DNA of 7,250 nucleotides from Alienimonas sp043951915 (GTDB taxonomy: Bacteria; Planctomycetota; Planctomycetia; Planctomycetales; Planctomycetaceae), in the NCBI RefSeq assembly GCF_043951915.1, contig NZ_JBINJD010000212.1, positions 1 to 7,250 on the forward strand. Reading direction: 5' to 3'. The notes below the pieces were generated by a model. It was not told the DNA's origin, made no database searches, and was given only the letters and a program-made list of their open reading frames with translations. This document shows positions 1 through 7,240 of the stretch, piece by piece; positions within the stretch are counted from its first letter, which is position 1, and each line of letters begins with the position of its first letter. The translations under genes were made by a program, and so were the position numbers.

Positions 1-80
1 ACGCTCCGATTGCGGGAACGCTGCTCCGGGCGGACGCCTCCCGGCCGGAGCTTGCGCTCCGGGCTCACGAACTGGTTCGC
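1..80. other. Hairpin-rich 3' flank of the helicase gene
   Basis: No gene is supported here. The stretch directly follows the helicase stop codon on the minus strand. It contains a perfect 7-bp stem with a 4-nt loop (CCGGAGC at 45-51, GCTCCGG at 56-62) and a smaller imperfect palindrome at 68-79 (CGAAC/GTTCG). A further GCTCCGG at 23-29 could pair with 45-51 instead. The position just after a stop suggests transcription termination or mRNA 3'-end protection, but no T-tract follows on the minus strand, so this is inference. Confidence 0.45.
45..62 (-). terminator. Candidate 3'-end hairpin of the helicase transcript
   Basis: A 7-bp perfect GC-rich stem with loop TTGC (plus strand) begins 18 nt past the helicase stop codon. 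It could act as a terminator or as a barrier to 3' exonuclease. No run of T follows on the minus strand, so it is not a canonical intrinsic terminator. Confidence 0.35.
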
Positions 81-2573
81 CTACTCAAACAACCCCAGCC
101 CGAAGTCGTCGTCGCCCTCTGCGCCGCCGTGGGTGAGGGTTTCCAGTTCCGTCTCCGTCGTCTGCGGGTCCACGGCCCGGCAGGCGAGGGTCAGTTGCCG
201 GGCGACGTCCTTCAGCTCGGCCCGCCAGGCGCTCGGGTCGAGGCCGTCCGGGGTGAGGCGGGCGAACTCGCCGCAGAGCAGCACGAGCCGCAGGCAGTGG
301 CGGAACACGCAGCCCTCCTGCTTTTGCAGGCCGCGGGCGGTGACGTAGTCGTCGAAGTTCGCCCCGTGGTTCAGCAGATCGCCGGCGCACCAGACGGCCC
401 GAATCCGCTGGTCGTCCACGTGCGGGAACTCGTGCCGGAACAGCAGATCGACCTTCTCCGCCAACGCCGGGGCCCACTTCCGCTCCCAGTCGTTGGCAAG
501 GCGATTGTCGTCCTCCTCGAGCGGCGGCGGGTACAGCTCGTCGGGGGAGAGCACGCCGCGGTCGATCAGTTCCTGATCGACGTACTCCGTGGCGAGCGGG
601 CCGGGGGGCATGAACTCCGGCTGCGGGACCCGCACGCTGCGGGCCGTGCTGGCGGGGAACTCCAGCGTTGATTCGAAGATCTGGAGCCACTCCTCCCGCT
701 CCGCTTTGCCGAGGATCGTCAGCAGCCACGACCCGAACACCGGGTTCACGGTGCGGAAGGCGGTGAGTTGCTCCGCCCGCTCCGTCGGCACGGCCCGGGC
801 GGGGGAGTACTTCGCCGGTTCGTCGTCCGGCTCCGGTTCGCCGGCCTCCTTGCGGCGGGCTTTAGCGAGCGGCGTGTCTTTCTTCGCCGGTTCGTCCGCC
901 TCCTCGCGGGCCTCCTCCAGCGCCTCGCTGAGCAACCCGCCCAGCATGCCGCCGGCGGGCTCCGGTTCGGGCTCCGGCTCCGGTTCGACCTCCTCCTCAA
1001 CCTTGGCGGGCTTGGGCGTCTCGCGGGCCGGGGGCTCCGGTTCGAGGTCCACGAACCCGCCGTGATGCAGGGTGAGGAGCATCCGGTCCAGCTCCTTGAG
1101 CTGCCCCTCGACCCGGCCCTCGTCCATCAGCCGTTTGCGGACGAAGGCCCGCACGGCCTCCACGTCCGGGTTCTTGTTCAGCAGGTAGGCCAGCAGCCGC
1201 CAGGGCAGCCGACCCTTGCTGGCCAGCTTGCCGGGCGGGGCGGCGATCAGTTTTTGGAACTGCTCGTCGTTCCAATACTGCGTCTTCGGGTTACGGCTGG
1301 GGCGCTTCTTTTTGAGCCGCTTGGCCGCCTTGAGGACGTTCGGATCCTTGGATCGCTCCAGCGCGGCGAGGTCGTGCTTGGCGTCCCACCGGGCGATCTT
1401 CACGTCGTCCTCGTGGGCCAAGGCGTAGACGTGGCCCTGATCGTCGTACTGCGGCCGTCCGGCCCGGCCGAACATCTGGTGGGCGCCGCTGGCGTCCGCG
1501 ACCTTCTTCTTCCCCGGCGGGCCTTTTAGCAGCGTCGTGAGCACCACGCTGCGGGCCGGCAGGTTCATCCCCGCAGCGAGCGTCTCCGTGCAGACGACGA
1601 CGGACAGCAATCGCCGCTGGAACAGTTCCTCCACGGCCCGCTTGTACTTCGGCAGGACCCCGGCGTGGTGCACGCCGACGCCGCGGAGCAGGATCGGCTT
1701 GAGCTTCGGCCCGGCCCCGGTGGTGAAGTCGTACTCCTCCAGCGCCTCGGCGAGTTCCTTGCGCAGCTCCGACGAAATGAGGTGCCGACCCTTCAGCGTC
1801 TCGGCGACGCTCCAGCACTCGTCCCGGTTGAAGCAGAAGATCAGCGCCGGCGTGCGGCGGTGCGGGTTGTCGGAGCCGGGGTCGTCGTTGTCGGCCATCG
1901 ACTCGGCGAGGTCCGGCAGCAGTTCGTCGTCTGTCCAGTGGAACTGCAACGGCACCTTCCGCTCCGTGCCCTGCACCAGGCGGATCGAGCGGCCGTGCGA
2001 CTTCGAGAGCCACTCCACGAAGTCCGCCGCGTTGCCCACCGTGGCGGAAAGCAGCATGAGCCGCACGTGCTTCGGCAACAGGGCAAGGGCCAGCTCCCAG
2101 ACGATGCCCCGCTCCGGATCGGCGAAGGAGTGGAACTCGTCCATCACCACCGCGGAGACGTTCTCCCAGTCAAACTTCTCCCCATCGAGCAGGCGGTTGA
2201 CGAGGATCTCCGCGACGACGACCAGCACGGTCGCGTCCGGGTTCACGCTGCGGTTGCCGGTGACGAGGCCGACCGAGTCCCTCGGAAAGCCCCAGCGCTC
2301 GGCGGCGTCCTGCACCTCCTGAAATTTCTGCTCAGTGAGGGCGATCAGGGGGGTGGTGTAGTAGGCCGTCTTGCCGGTGTGCAGGGCCTCGTAGAGGGCC
2401 GCCTCGGCGACGAGCGTTTTGCCGGTGCCGGTCGGGGCGCAAACGAGCACGCCGGGGTCGTGCTCGAAGTAGGCGAGCAGGGCTTCCTCCTGCACCGGGT
2501 ACGGCTCGAACGGCAGGCCGTCGAGGTACTGGAGGCAGAGGTCTTCGCGGGACGGCGCGTCGTCGGCAGGCAT
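81..2573 (-). CDS. Ski2-like DExH-box (RNA) helicase, DUF3516-type relative
   Basis: Superfamily 2 ATP-dependent helicase of 830 residues, probably cytoplasmic and acting on RNA. Visible motifs are a Q-like motif (PFEPYPVQ, 21-28), Walker A APTGTGKT (46-53), Walker B DEFH (145-148), SAT (176-178), motif V with the Ski2-type TLAAGMNLPA (331-340) and motif VI QMFGRAGRP (366-374). The order and spacing match Ski2/Mtr4-like helicases. The segment around 281-310 (YDFTTG to GVGVHHAGVLPKY) closely resembles actinobacterial helicases that carry a C-terminal DUF3516, as recalled rather than searched. Residues 508-592 form an acidic, proline-rich linker with an EP run (about 530-539). Residues 600-830 look like a helical C-terminal domain. 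The start is placed at the ATG ending at 2573. The frame stays open to 2720, but those 49 extra codons translate an intergenic hairpin and run into the divergent gene. No Shine-Dalgarno is visible. The substrate is unknown. Confidence 0.9.
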   Translation of the reverse strand: MPADDAPSREDLCLQYLDGLPFEPYPVQEEALLAYFEHDPGVLVCAPTGTGKTLVAEAALYEALHTGKTAYYTTPLIALTEQKFQEVQDAAERWGFPRDSVGLVTGNRSVNPDATVLVVVAEILVNRLLDGEKFDWENVSAVVMDEFHSFADPERGIVWELALALLPKHVRLMLLSATVGNAADFVEWLSKSHGRSIRLVQGTERKVPLQFHWTDDELLPDLAESMADNDDPGSDNPHRRTPALIFCFNRDECWSVAETLKGRHLISSELRKELAEALEEYDFTTGAGPKLKPILLRGVGVHHAGVLPKYKRAVEELFQRRLLSVVVCTETLAAGMNLPARSVVLTTLLKGPPGKKKVADASGAHQMFGRAGRPQYDDQGHVYALAHEDDVKIARWDAKHDLAALERSKDPNVLKAAKRLKKKRPSRNPKTQYWNDEQFQKLIAAPPGKLASKGRLPWRLLAYLLNKNPDVEAVRAFVRKRLMDEGRVEGQLKELDRMLLTLHHGGFVDLEPEPPARETPKPAKVEEEVEPEPEPEPEPAGGMLGGLLSEALEEAREEADEPAKKDTPLAKARRKEAGEPEPDDEPAKYSPARAVPTERAEQLTAFRTVNPVFGSWLLTILGKAEREEWLQIFESTLEFPASTARSVRVPQPEFMPPGPLATEYVDQELIDRGVLSPDELYPPPLEEDDNRLANDWERKWAPALAEKVDLLFRHEFPHVDDQRIRAVWCAGDLLNHGANFDDYVTARGLQKQEGCVFRHCLRLVLLCGEFARLTPDGLDPSAWRAELKDVARQLTLACRAVDPQTTETELETLTHGGAEGDDDFGLGLFE
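953..1044 (-). repeat. GAACCGGAGCC repeats encoding Glu-Pro linker
   Basis: Within the helicase linker the sequence ggctccggttcg recurs near 958-969, 976-987 (offset by an inserted ggctcc unit) and 1033-1044, with another copy near 829-840 just outside. On the coding strand each copy is read as Glu-Pro-Glu-Pro. This is a short degenerate coding repeat that probably expands or contracts by slippage, producing a stiff, charged interdomain linker. Confidence 0.5.
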
Positions 2574-2688
2574 GTCGCCAGCATCGGGGCGGAGCGGAGC
2601 GGGGGCAACGCGGGAGCCTCGCCGTTCCCCCCTCTCCCCCTTTTGGGGAGAGGGGAGACAGTGCGGCGCCCGTCCGTAAGCTGCCGGC
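2574..2688. promoter_or_regulatory. Divergent promoter region, helicase / PLP enzyme
   Basis: This 115-bp gap separates two divergent genes and must contain both promoters and both leaders. I find no convincing -35/-10 pair and no Shine-Dalgarno before either ATG. Its only strong structure is the hairpin at 2629-2655, listed separately. Confidence 0.4.
2629..2655. repeat. C-tract/G-tract hairpin, 11-bp stem
   Basis: CCCCTCTCCCC (2629-2639) is perfectly complementary to GGGGAGAGGGG (2645-2655) across a 5-nt loop (CTTTT). It lies between two divergent start codons, so it cannot be a 3' terminator for either gene. Similar low-complexity palindromes are common between genes in planctomycete genomes (from memory), which points to a dispersed repeat, or possibly a protein-binding or leader structure. 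Read through on the minus strand, it gives the low-complexity PSPQKGERGERR that wrongly extends the helicase frame. Confidence 0.65.
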
Positions 2689-3819
2689 ATGACTGACGAC
2701 GCCTTCGCCGCCCTCCGCACCCAGATGCCGGTGACGGAACGCTACGCCTACTTCGATCACGCCGCCGTCGGCCCGCTGCCGGCCCCGGCGGCGGCGGCGA
2801 TGGCGGAGTACGCCGCGGACTTCCGAGACCACGGCGACGTCCATTGGCCGAAGTGGCGGGCGCAGACAGAACGCTGCCGCGACCGCTTCGCCGAACTGCT
2901 GAACGCCGCCGAGGGAGAGATCGCCGTCGTCCGCAACACGACCGAGGGCATCGGGCTGGTCGCGGAGGGAATCGACTGGCGGGAGGGCGACAACGTGGTG
3001 GTCCCGGCCAGCGAGTTTCCCTCCAACCTGCTGCCGTGGCGGAACCTGCAAAGCCGCGGCGTCCAGGTGCGGGAGGTGGAAGCCTTGGACGAACGGCTCG
3101 ACCCGGCGAAGGTCCGCGACGCCTGCGACGGCCGCACCCGGGTCGTCGCGGCCAGTTGGGTCGGCTACGCCACTGGCTGGCGGAACGACCCGGCGGACCT
3201 CTGCCAGATCGCCCACGATGCCGGGGCGTTCTTCCTGCTGGACGCCATCCAAGGGCTCGGCGTGCTGCCGTTGGACGTGCGGGAGGTGCCGATCGACTTC
3301 CTCTGTGCCGACGGCCACAAGTGGCTGCTCGGCCCGGAGGGCGCTGGCGTGCTGTACGTGAGGGAAGACCGCCGGAACGACCTGCGGCCGCTCTTGGTCG
3401 GCTGGAACAGCGTGTCGACCGCGGGGGCGTTCGGCTCGAAGGACCTGACGCTGAAAGACGCCGCCGAGCGGTACGAGGGCGGCACCTACGCCGCGGCCTG
3501 CGTCGCCGGGCTCGCGGCGAGTCTCGACCTGCTCGCCCCGATCCCGCCGGCCCGGCGGGGCGAACGGTTGCTCGCCCTCACCGACCGCCTCGTCGACGGC
3601 CTGACCGAGGCCGCGTGCACGGTCGCCAGCAATCACCGGTACGACCGCCGCAGCGGCATCGTCGCCTTCACCCCCCCCGACGGCGACAGCGCCGGCTGCG
3701 AGAAGCGGCTGCTGGCCGAGGGGATCGTCGTCCGCGTGCGGCACGACCGCGTCCGGGCCGCCCCGCACCTGTATACCAGCGAGGCGGAGGTGGACCGGTT
3801 GATCGCGGCGGTGTCGTAG
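2689..3819 (+). CDS. Class V aminotransferase-fold PLP enzyme
   Basis: Cytoplasmic PLP-dependent enzyme of 376 residues, normal for fold-type I class V members (cysteine desulfurase/SufS, isopenicillin-N epimerase-like, kynureninase-like). Supporting motifs are the N-terminal YFDHAAVGPLP (21-31), NTTEG (83-87) in the phosphate-binding region, D185 and Q188 in LLDAIQGLG (ring-nitrogen Asp and partner Gln), and the Schiff-base lysine K211 in CADGHKWLLGPEG. The C-terminus RAAPHLYTSEAEVDRL matches the R-x-S/A-PH-x-Y-x-(T) signature of the epimerase/transaminase-like subgroup. The Cys of the SufS loop that attacks the substrate sulfur is not seen at the expected place, and the only late cysteine (C337) lies in a helix-like stretch, so desulfurase activity is doubtful. 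No iron-sulfur assembly genes are adjacent. The ATG at 2689 gives the expected N-terminus but has no Shine-Dalgarno. The substrate is unassigned. Confidence 0.9.
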   Translation: MTDDAFAALRTQMPVTERYAYFDHAAVGPLPAPAAAAMAEYAADFRDHGDVHWPKWRAQTERCRDRFAELLNAAEGEIAVVRNTTEGIGLVAEGIDWREGDNVVVPASEFPSNLLPWRNLQSRGVQVREVEALDERLDPAKVRDACDGRTRVVAASWVGYATGWRNDPADLCQIAHDAGAFFLLDAIQGLGVLPLDVREVPIDFLCADGHKWLLGPEGAGVLYVREDRRNDLRPLLVGWNSVSTAGAFGSKDLTLKDAAERYEGGTYAAACVAGLAASLDLLAPIPPARRGERLLALTDRLVDGLTEAACTVASNHRYDRRSGIVAFTPPDGDSAGCEKRLLAEGIVVRVRHDRVRAAPHLYTSEAEVDRLIAAVS

Positions 3820-3838
3820 GGGCCGCTGTGCGGACCGT
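3817..3838 (+). repeat. 22-nt 3'-end repeat, copy 1 (after PLP enzyme)
   Basis: The repeat begins with the TAG stop codon itself. It is an inner hairpin GGGCCGC-TGT-GCGGACC (one mismatch) followed by GT. It differs at one of 22 positions from the copy at 7219-7240 and at three from the inverted copy at 3864-3885. Its place at the stop codon suggests transcription termination or 3'-end protection (inference). Confidence 0.7.
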
Positions 3839-3863
3839 TTCGAGCGGCCGGCGATCGATCAAG

Positions 3864-3885
3864 ACGGTCCGCGGAGCGGACCCTA
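3864..3885 (-). repeat. 22-nt 3'-end repeat, copy 2 (after rtcB)
   Basis: On the minus strand this starts 3 nt after the rtcB stop codon and has a perfect inner hairpin GGTCCGC-TCC-GCGGACC. It faces copy 1 across 25 nt, so the two copies can also pair with each other as 22-nt arms with three mismatches. The pair sits exactly in the gap between two convergent genes, as expected of a bidirectional terminator, although neither side has a T-tract. Confidence 0.7.
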
Positions 3886-3888
3886 CGG

Positions 3889-5295
<1,407 letters not shown>

Positions 5296-5341
5296 GGCAC
5301 GGCAGACCCGGCGGGGCGACGTGGGTTCGGACAATGTTGAT

Positions 5342-5374
5342 GTCACGCGGAGGCCCCGCGGGGCCTCCGCGTTA
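5342..5374 (-). repeat. Palindromic intergenic repeat, copy A
   Basis: Positions 5345-5372 form a perfect 28-bp palindrome: ACGCGGAGGCC, core CCGCGG, GGCCTCCGCGT. Read on the minus strand, the element starts with the TAA stop codon of the membrane-protein gene and ends in GTGAC. Positions 5342-5374 match the copy at 6340-6372 everywhere except the 6-bp core and one further base. Here it lies between the end of the Nudix/membrane operon and rtcB, a good place for a terminator-like hairpin. No T-tract follows. Confidence 0.75.
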
Positions 5375-5734
5375 CGAGTCCTCTTCCTTCACCGAATGCC
5401 GCCACGCCCACACGACGCCGGTCGCGGCGAGGTACAGCAAAAACTGCGTGAGGAACACCGGCCAGCCCAGCGGACCGAGACGGAAGCCGGCGTTCGGGGC
5501 GTACAGCGAGGTAACCAGCGGGAAGCCGAGGTTGAACACCGGCTCGTCCCCCGTCAGTCCCGGCGCCTCGAAGGCCGGCGGGCCCTCGCGGGGGAAGAAG
5601 TCGAAGAACAGCGCGACCCCCATCAGCAGCGGGGTCGCCATCAACCACAGCGTCCAGGTGTGGGGATGAAAGCGGAACAGCGGCTTCGCCTTGGGCGGGC
5701 GAACGGGGGCCGGCGGGGGAGTTGCGGTCGTCAT
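5372..5734 (-). CDS. Small two-helix membrane protein, unknown function
   Basis: I do not recognise the family. The 120-residue product has a proline-rich basic N-terminus (6-18, with R/K at 12-17), a hydrophobic segment at about 27-47 (WTLWLMATPLLMGVALFFDFF), a polar, Gly/Pro-rich loop (48-90) and a second hydrophobic segment at about 91-111 (WPVFLTQFLLYLAATGVVWAW), ending in the charged tail RHSVKEEDS. The positive-inside pattern suggests both ends are cytoplasmic with the loop outside. There is no cleavable signal peptide. The ATG lies 4 nt beyond the stop of the upstream Nudix-like gene. A GAGGG eight nt before the ATG, inside that gene's end, is the best Shine-Dalgarno in the window, so the pair is probably co-transcribed and translationally coupled. 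The TAA stop is also the first part of palindromic repeat copy A. Confidence 0.75.
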   Translation of the reverse strand: MTTATPPPAPVRPPKAKPLFRFHPHTWTLWLMATPLLMGVALFFDFFPREGPPAFEAPGLTGDEPVFNLGFPLVTSLYAPNAGFRLGPLGWPVFLTQFLLYLAATGVVWAWRHSVKEEDS

Positions 5735-5738
5735 CGGG

Positions 5739-6239
5739 TCAGCCCTCGCGCGGGGGGATCAGGTCGGCCCGCTTCATCAGGGCGAGCTGGGCGGAGGCGA
5801 TCGGCTTGCCGTCCGCCTCGCCGGCTTCCAGGTCGCCGGCGGTCAGCCAGCGGACGGCGCCGTTCCCCTGTTCTTCGAGAACCCGCAGCTTCGCCCGGCC
5901 GTGGCGGAACAGTTCGCAGAGGTAGAACTGCACGATCGTCACGTCCCCTTGCGTCGGCCCCTCGCACTGGTCGGCGTACTGCACGTGGGCCCGCGGGGCG
6001 TGGCTGAGCAGGTAGTCCTTGCCGCCGTCCAGCCCCGCGGCCCACCCGACCTCCCGCACCAAGGCATCGCGGTAGCTTTCGCCCTCCAGCTTCTCGGCCT
6101 GCGGGAGCCGCAGCACGCCCTGGGCGGGATTCCAGACGGACAGCCACTCGCTGCGGGGGGCGGGGTCGTCCACCTCCCGGTCGCTCGGCTCCTGGGCGTC
6201 GCGGCGGACTAGGGCGATCGCTCCGACGTAGTGCGGCAT
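5739..6239 (-). CDS. Nudix-fold protein with degenerate Nudix box
   Basis: This 166-residue cytoplasmic protein resembles the Nudix fold, which normally hydrolyses nucleoside diphosphate-linked compounds. The first strand VGAIALVRR (5-13), LPQAEKLEGES (45-55), the helix RDALVREVGWAAGL (57-70) and the late VRWLTAGDL (129-137, like the usual W-hs-x-x-E/D-L) are in the right order. The Nudix box should read G-x5-E-x7-R-E-U-x-E-E-x-G-U. Here E54, R62, E63, V64, G69 and L70 fit, but the leading Gly is A48, and the two later metal-binding glutamates are W66 and A67. With only E63 of the usual catalytic trio, hydrolase activity is doubtful; a binding or regulatory role, or a divergent chemistry, is possible. 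An insertion near 14-33 lies between the first strand and the box. The gene is followed after 4 bp by the membrane-protein gene. No Shine-Dalgarno is seen. Confidence 0.8.
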   Translation of the reverse strand: MPHYVGAIALVRRDAQEPSDREVDDPAPRSEWLSVWNPAQGVLRLPQAEKLEGESYRDALVREVGWAAGLDGGKDYLLSHAPRAHVQYADQCEGPTQGDVTIVQFYLCELFRHGRAKLRVLEEQGNGAVRWLTAGDLEAGEADGKPIASAQLALMKRADLIPPREG

Positions 6240-6281
6240 GCGGGGGCGGGCGGACGGGCGGGGGACGGGAGGCGGGGCCGC

Positions 6282-6287
6282 ATCATA
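6282..6287 (-). promoter_or_regulatory. Possible -10 element for the Nudix-like gene
   Basis: The minus strand reads TATGAT, one mismatch from the TATAAT consensus, about 43 nt before the ATG and standing out in a stretch that is otherwise almost all G and C. The hexamer 17 nt upstream (GGGGAA) is a poor -35, so this is weak evidence. Confidence 0.25.
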
Positions 6288-6339
6288 CCCGCCGCCCGCA
6301 AACCTTCCCCCGGACCCGCGGCCCGCGGGAGTTCGTTCT

Positions 6340-6372
6340 TAACGCGGAGGCCTGGCCAGGCCTCTGCGTGAC
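6340..6372 (+). repeat. Palindromic intergenic repeat, copy B
   Basis: Positions 6342-6369 form a 28-bp palindrome with one G/T mismatch: ACGCGGAGGCC, core TGGCCA, GGCCTCTGCGT. The flanks (leading TA, trailing GAC) also match copy A at 5342-5374, in opposite orientation. It is in the divergent gap 66 nt before the kinase ATG, so it does not terminate an adjacent gene here. This favours a dispersed element over a dedicated terminator. Confidence 0.7.
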
Positions 6373-6438
6373 GGGGAGCGGTTCGAGCCGAAGAGAAGCG
6401 ACGAGACCCTCTCGCCCCCCGCTGACGGACCGGCTCCC

Positions 6439-7221
6439 ATGACGACGCTCGCCACCGCCGCCGCCCCGACCGACGCCCTCGCGGACGCAGCGACGACCCT
6501 GCGGGCGGAGAACGACGCCCTCAAGGCCCGCCTGCGGGACGCGGAGCGGCTGGCGGCCGTCGGGCAGCTGTCCGCCTCCGTCACGCACGAGTTCAACAAC
6601 GTCCTCACCACGACGCTGAACTACGCCAAGATCGGGCTGAAACGCTCCGACGACCCGCACGTCGTCAAAGCCTTCACCCGCATCCTCGAAGCCGGAGAGC
6701 GGGCCGCGAAGATCAGCGAATCGCTGCTGTCGTTCGCCCGCGGCGGCGAGGAGCGGCGGGACACGGTGCGGCTGGCCGACCTGTTGGAGGACGTGCTCGT
6801 CCTGACCGGCAAGGACCTGCAATCGCACCGCGTCCGCACGCAGACCGACGCCGCCGGCGATCCGCGGGCCAGCGTCTGCGTGCCGCAGATTCAACAGGTG
6901 TTGGTCAACCTGATCCTCAACGGCCGCCAGGCGATGCCGGAGGGCGGGCTGATGACCTTCACGCTGACGGACAACGTCGCCGACGGCACCGCGGAGATCA
7001 GCGTCCGCGACACCGGCGCCGGCATCCCGCGGGAGGCGTTGCCGAAGATCTTCGAGCCGTTCTACAGCACGAAGCGGTTGGGCAACGGCTCCGGCGGCGG
7101 CGGCGGGCTGGGGTTGCCGCTCTGCCGGGACGTGCTCGAGGCCCACGGCGGCCGCATCCGCGTCGAAAGCGCCGTCGGCCGCGGGACCTGCTTCACGCTG
7201 AAGTTCCCGCGGGTGGGGTAG
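6439..7221 (+). CDS. Soluble NtrB-like sensor histidine kinase
   Basis: Two-component histidine kinase of 260 residues that autophosphorylates and passes phosphate to a response regulator. An Ala-rich N-terminus leads to a short coiled coil (about 15-40, LRAENDALKARLRDAERL). The H-box is SVTHEFNNVLTT with phospho-acceptor H50 and an E-F-N-N following, typical of NtrB/HisKA kinases. The catalytic domain has the N-box QVLVNLILNGRQAM (N157, N161), G1 DTGAGI (191-196), the F-box FEPFYSTK (205-212) and G2 GGLGLPL (222-228). Residues 215-223 in the ATP lid are unusually glycine-rich. There is no transmembrane segment, PAS or other sensor domain, so input probably comes from a partner or through the coiled coil. 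No response regulator is in the window, though the right edge is close. No Shine-Dalgarno precedes the ATG. The TAG stop starts repeat copy 3. Confidence 0.92.
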   Translation: MTTLATAAAPTDALADAATTLRAENDALKARLRDAERLAAVGQLSASVTHEFNNVLTTTLNYAKIGLKRSDDPHVVKAFTRILEAGERAAKISESLLSFARGGEERRDTVRLADLLEDVLVLTGKDLQSHRVRTQTDAAGDPRASVCVPQIQQVLVNLILNGRQAMPEGGLMTFTLTDNVADGTAEISVRDTGAGIPREALPKIFEPFYSTKRLGNGSGGGGGLGLPLCRDVLEAHGGRIRVESAVGRGTCFTLKFPRVG

Positions 7222-7240
7222 GGTCCGCTGTGCGGACCGT
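7219..7240 (+). repeat. 22-nt 3'-end repeat, copy 3 (after histidine kinase)
   Basis: The repeat starts with the kinase TAG stop codon. It has a perfect 7-bp hairpin GGTCCGC-TGT-GCGGACC and matches 21 of 22 positions of copy 1 at 3817-3838, which also starts at a TAG stop. It suggests that transcription ends here and that the kinase is not followed closely by a co-transcribed gene (inference). Confidence 0.7.

Larger units (their letters stand above)
6240..6438. promoter_or_regulatory. Divergent spacer, Nudix-like gene / histidine kinase
   Basis: This 199-bp gap lies between two divergent genes. It holds the G-tract-rich leader of the Nudix-like gene, an AT-richer patch at 6282-6287, palindromic repeat copy B (6340-6372) and a small 5-bp stem at 6402-6414 (CGAGA-CCC-TCTCG) 24 nt before the kinase ATG. 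I find no convincing ORF in it. Confidence 0.45.

Noticed and set aside
1665..2696. 343-residue plus-strand open frame opposite the helicase
   Set aside because: It is antisense to a gene with full helicase motifs, its translation is Arg/Val/Gly-rich with no domain, and long antisense frames are expected at this GC content.
2574..2720. N-terminal extension of the helicase to an upstream ATG (49 extra residues)
   Set aside because: It translates the intergenic hairpin into low-complexity Pro/Arg/Gly sequence and overlaps the divergent PLP gene by 32 bp. The family-like N-terminus begins at the ATG ending at 2573.
2332..3768. 478-residue minus-strand open frame across the PLP gene
   Set aside because: It spans two divergent genes and their spacer, has no recognisable motif, and is a GC-bias shadow.
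5296..5346. Longer RtcB start adding 17 residues
   Set aside because: The extra codons reach into the palindromic repeat and encode Ser/Thr/Arg-rich sequence unlike the family.
5345..5372. Canonical intrinsic terminator
   Set aside because: The palindrome is strong but no T-tract follows on either strand, and its near-identical copy at 6342-6369 is not at a gene end. It is therefore listed as a repeat.
6283..7146. 287-residue minus-strand open frame opposite the histidine kinase
   Set aside because: It is antisense to all conserved kinase motifs and has no domain of its own.
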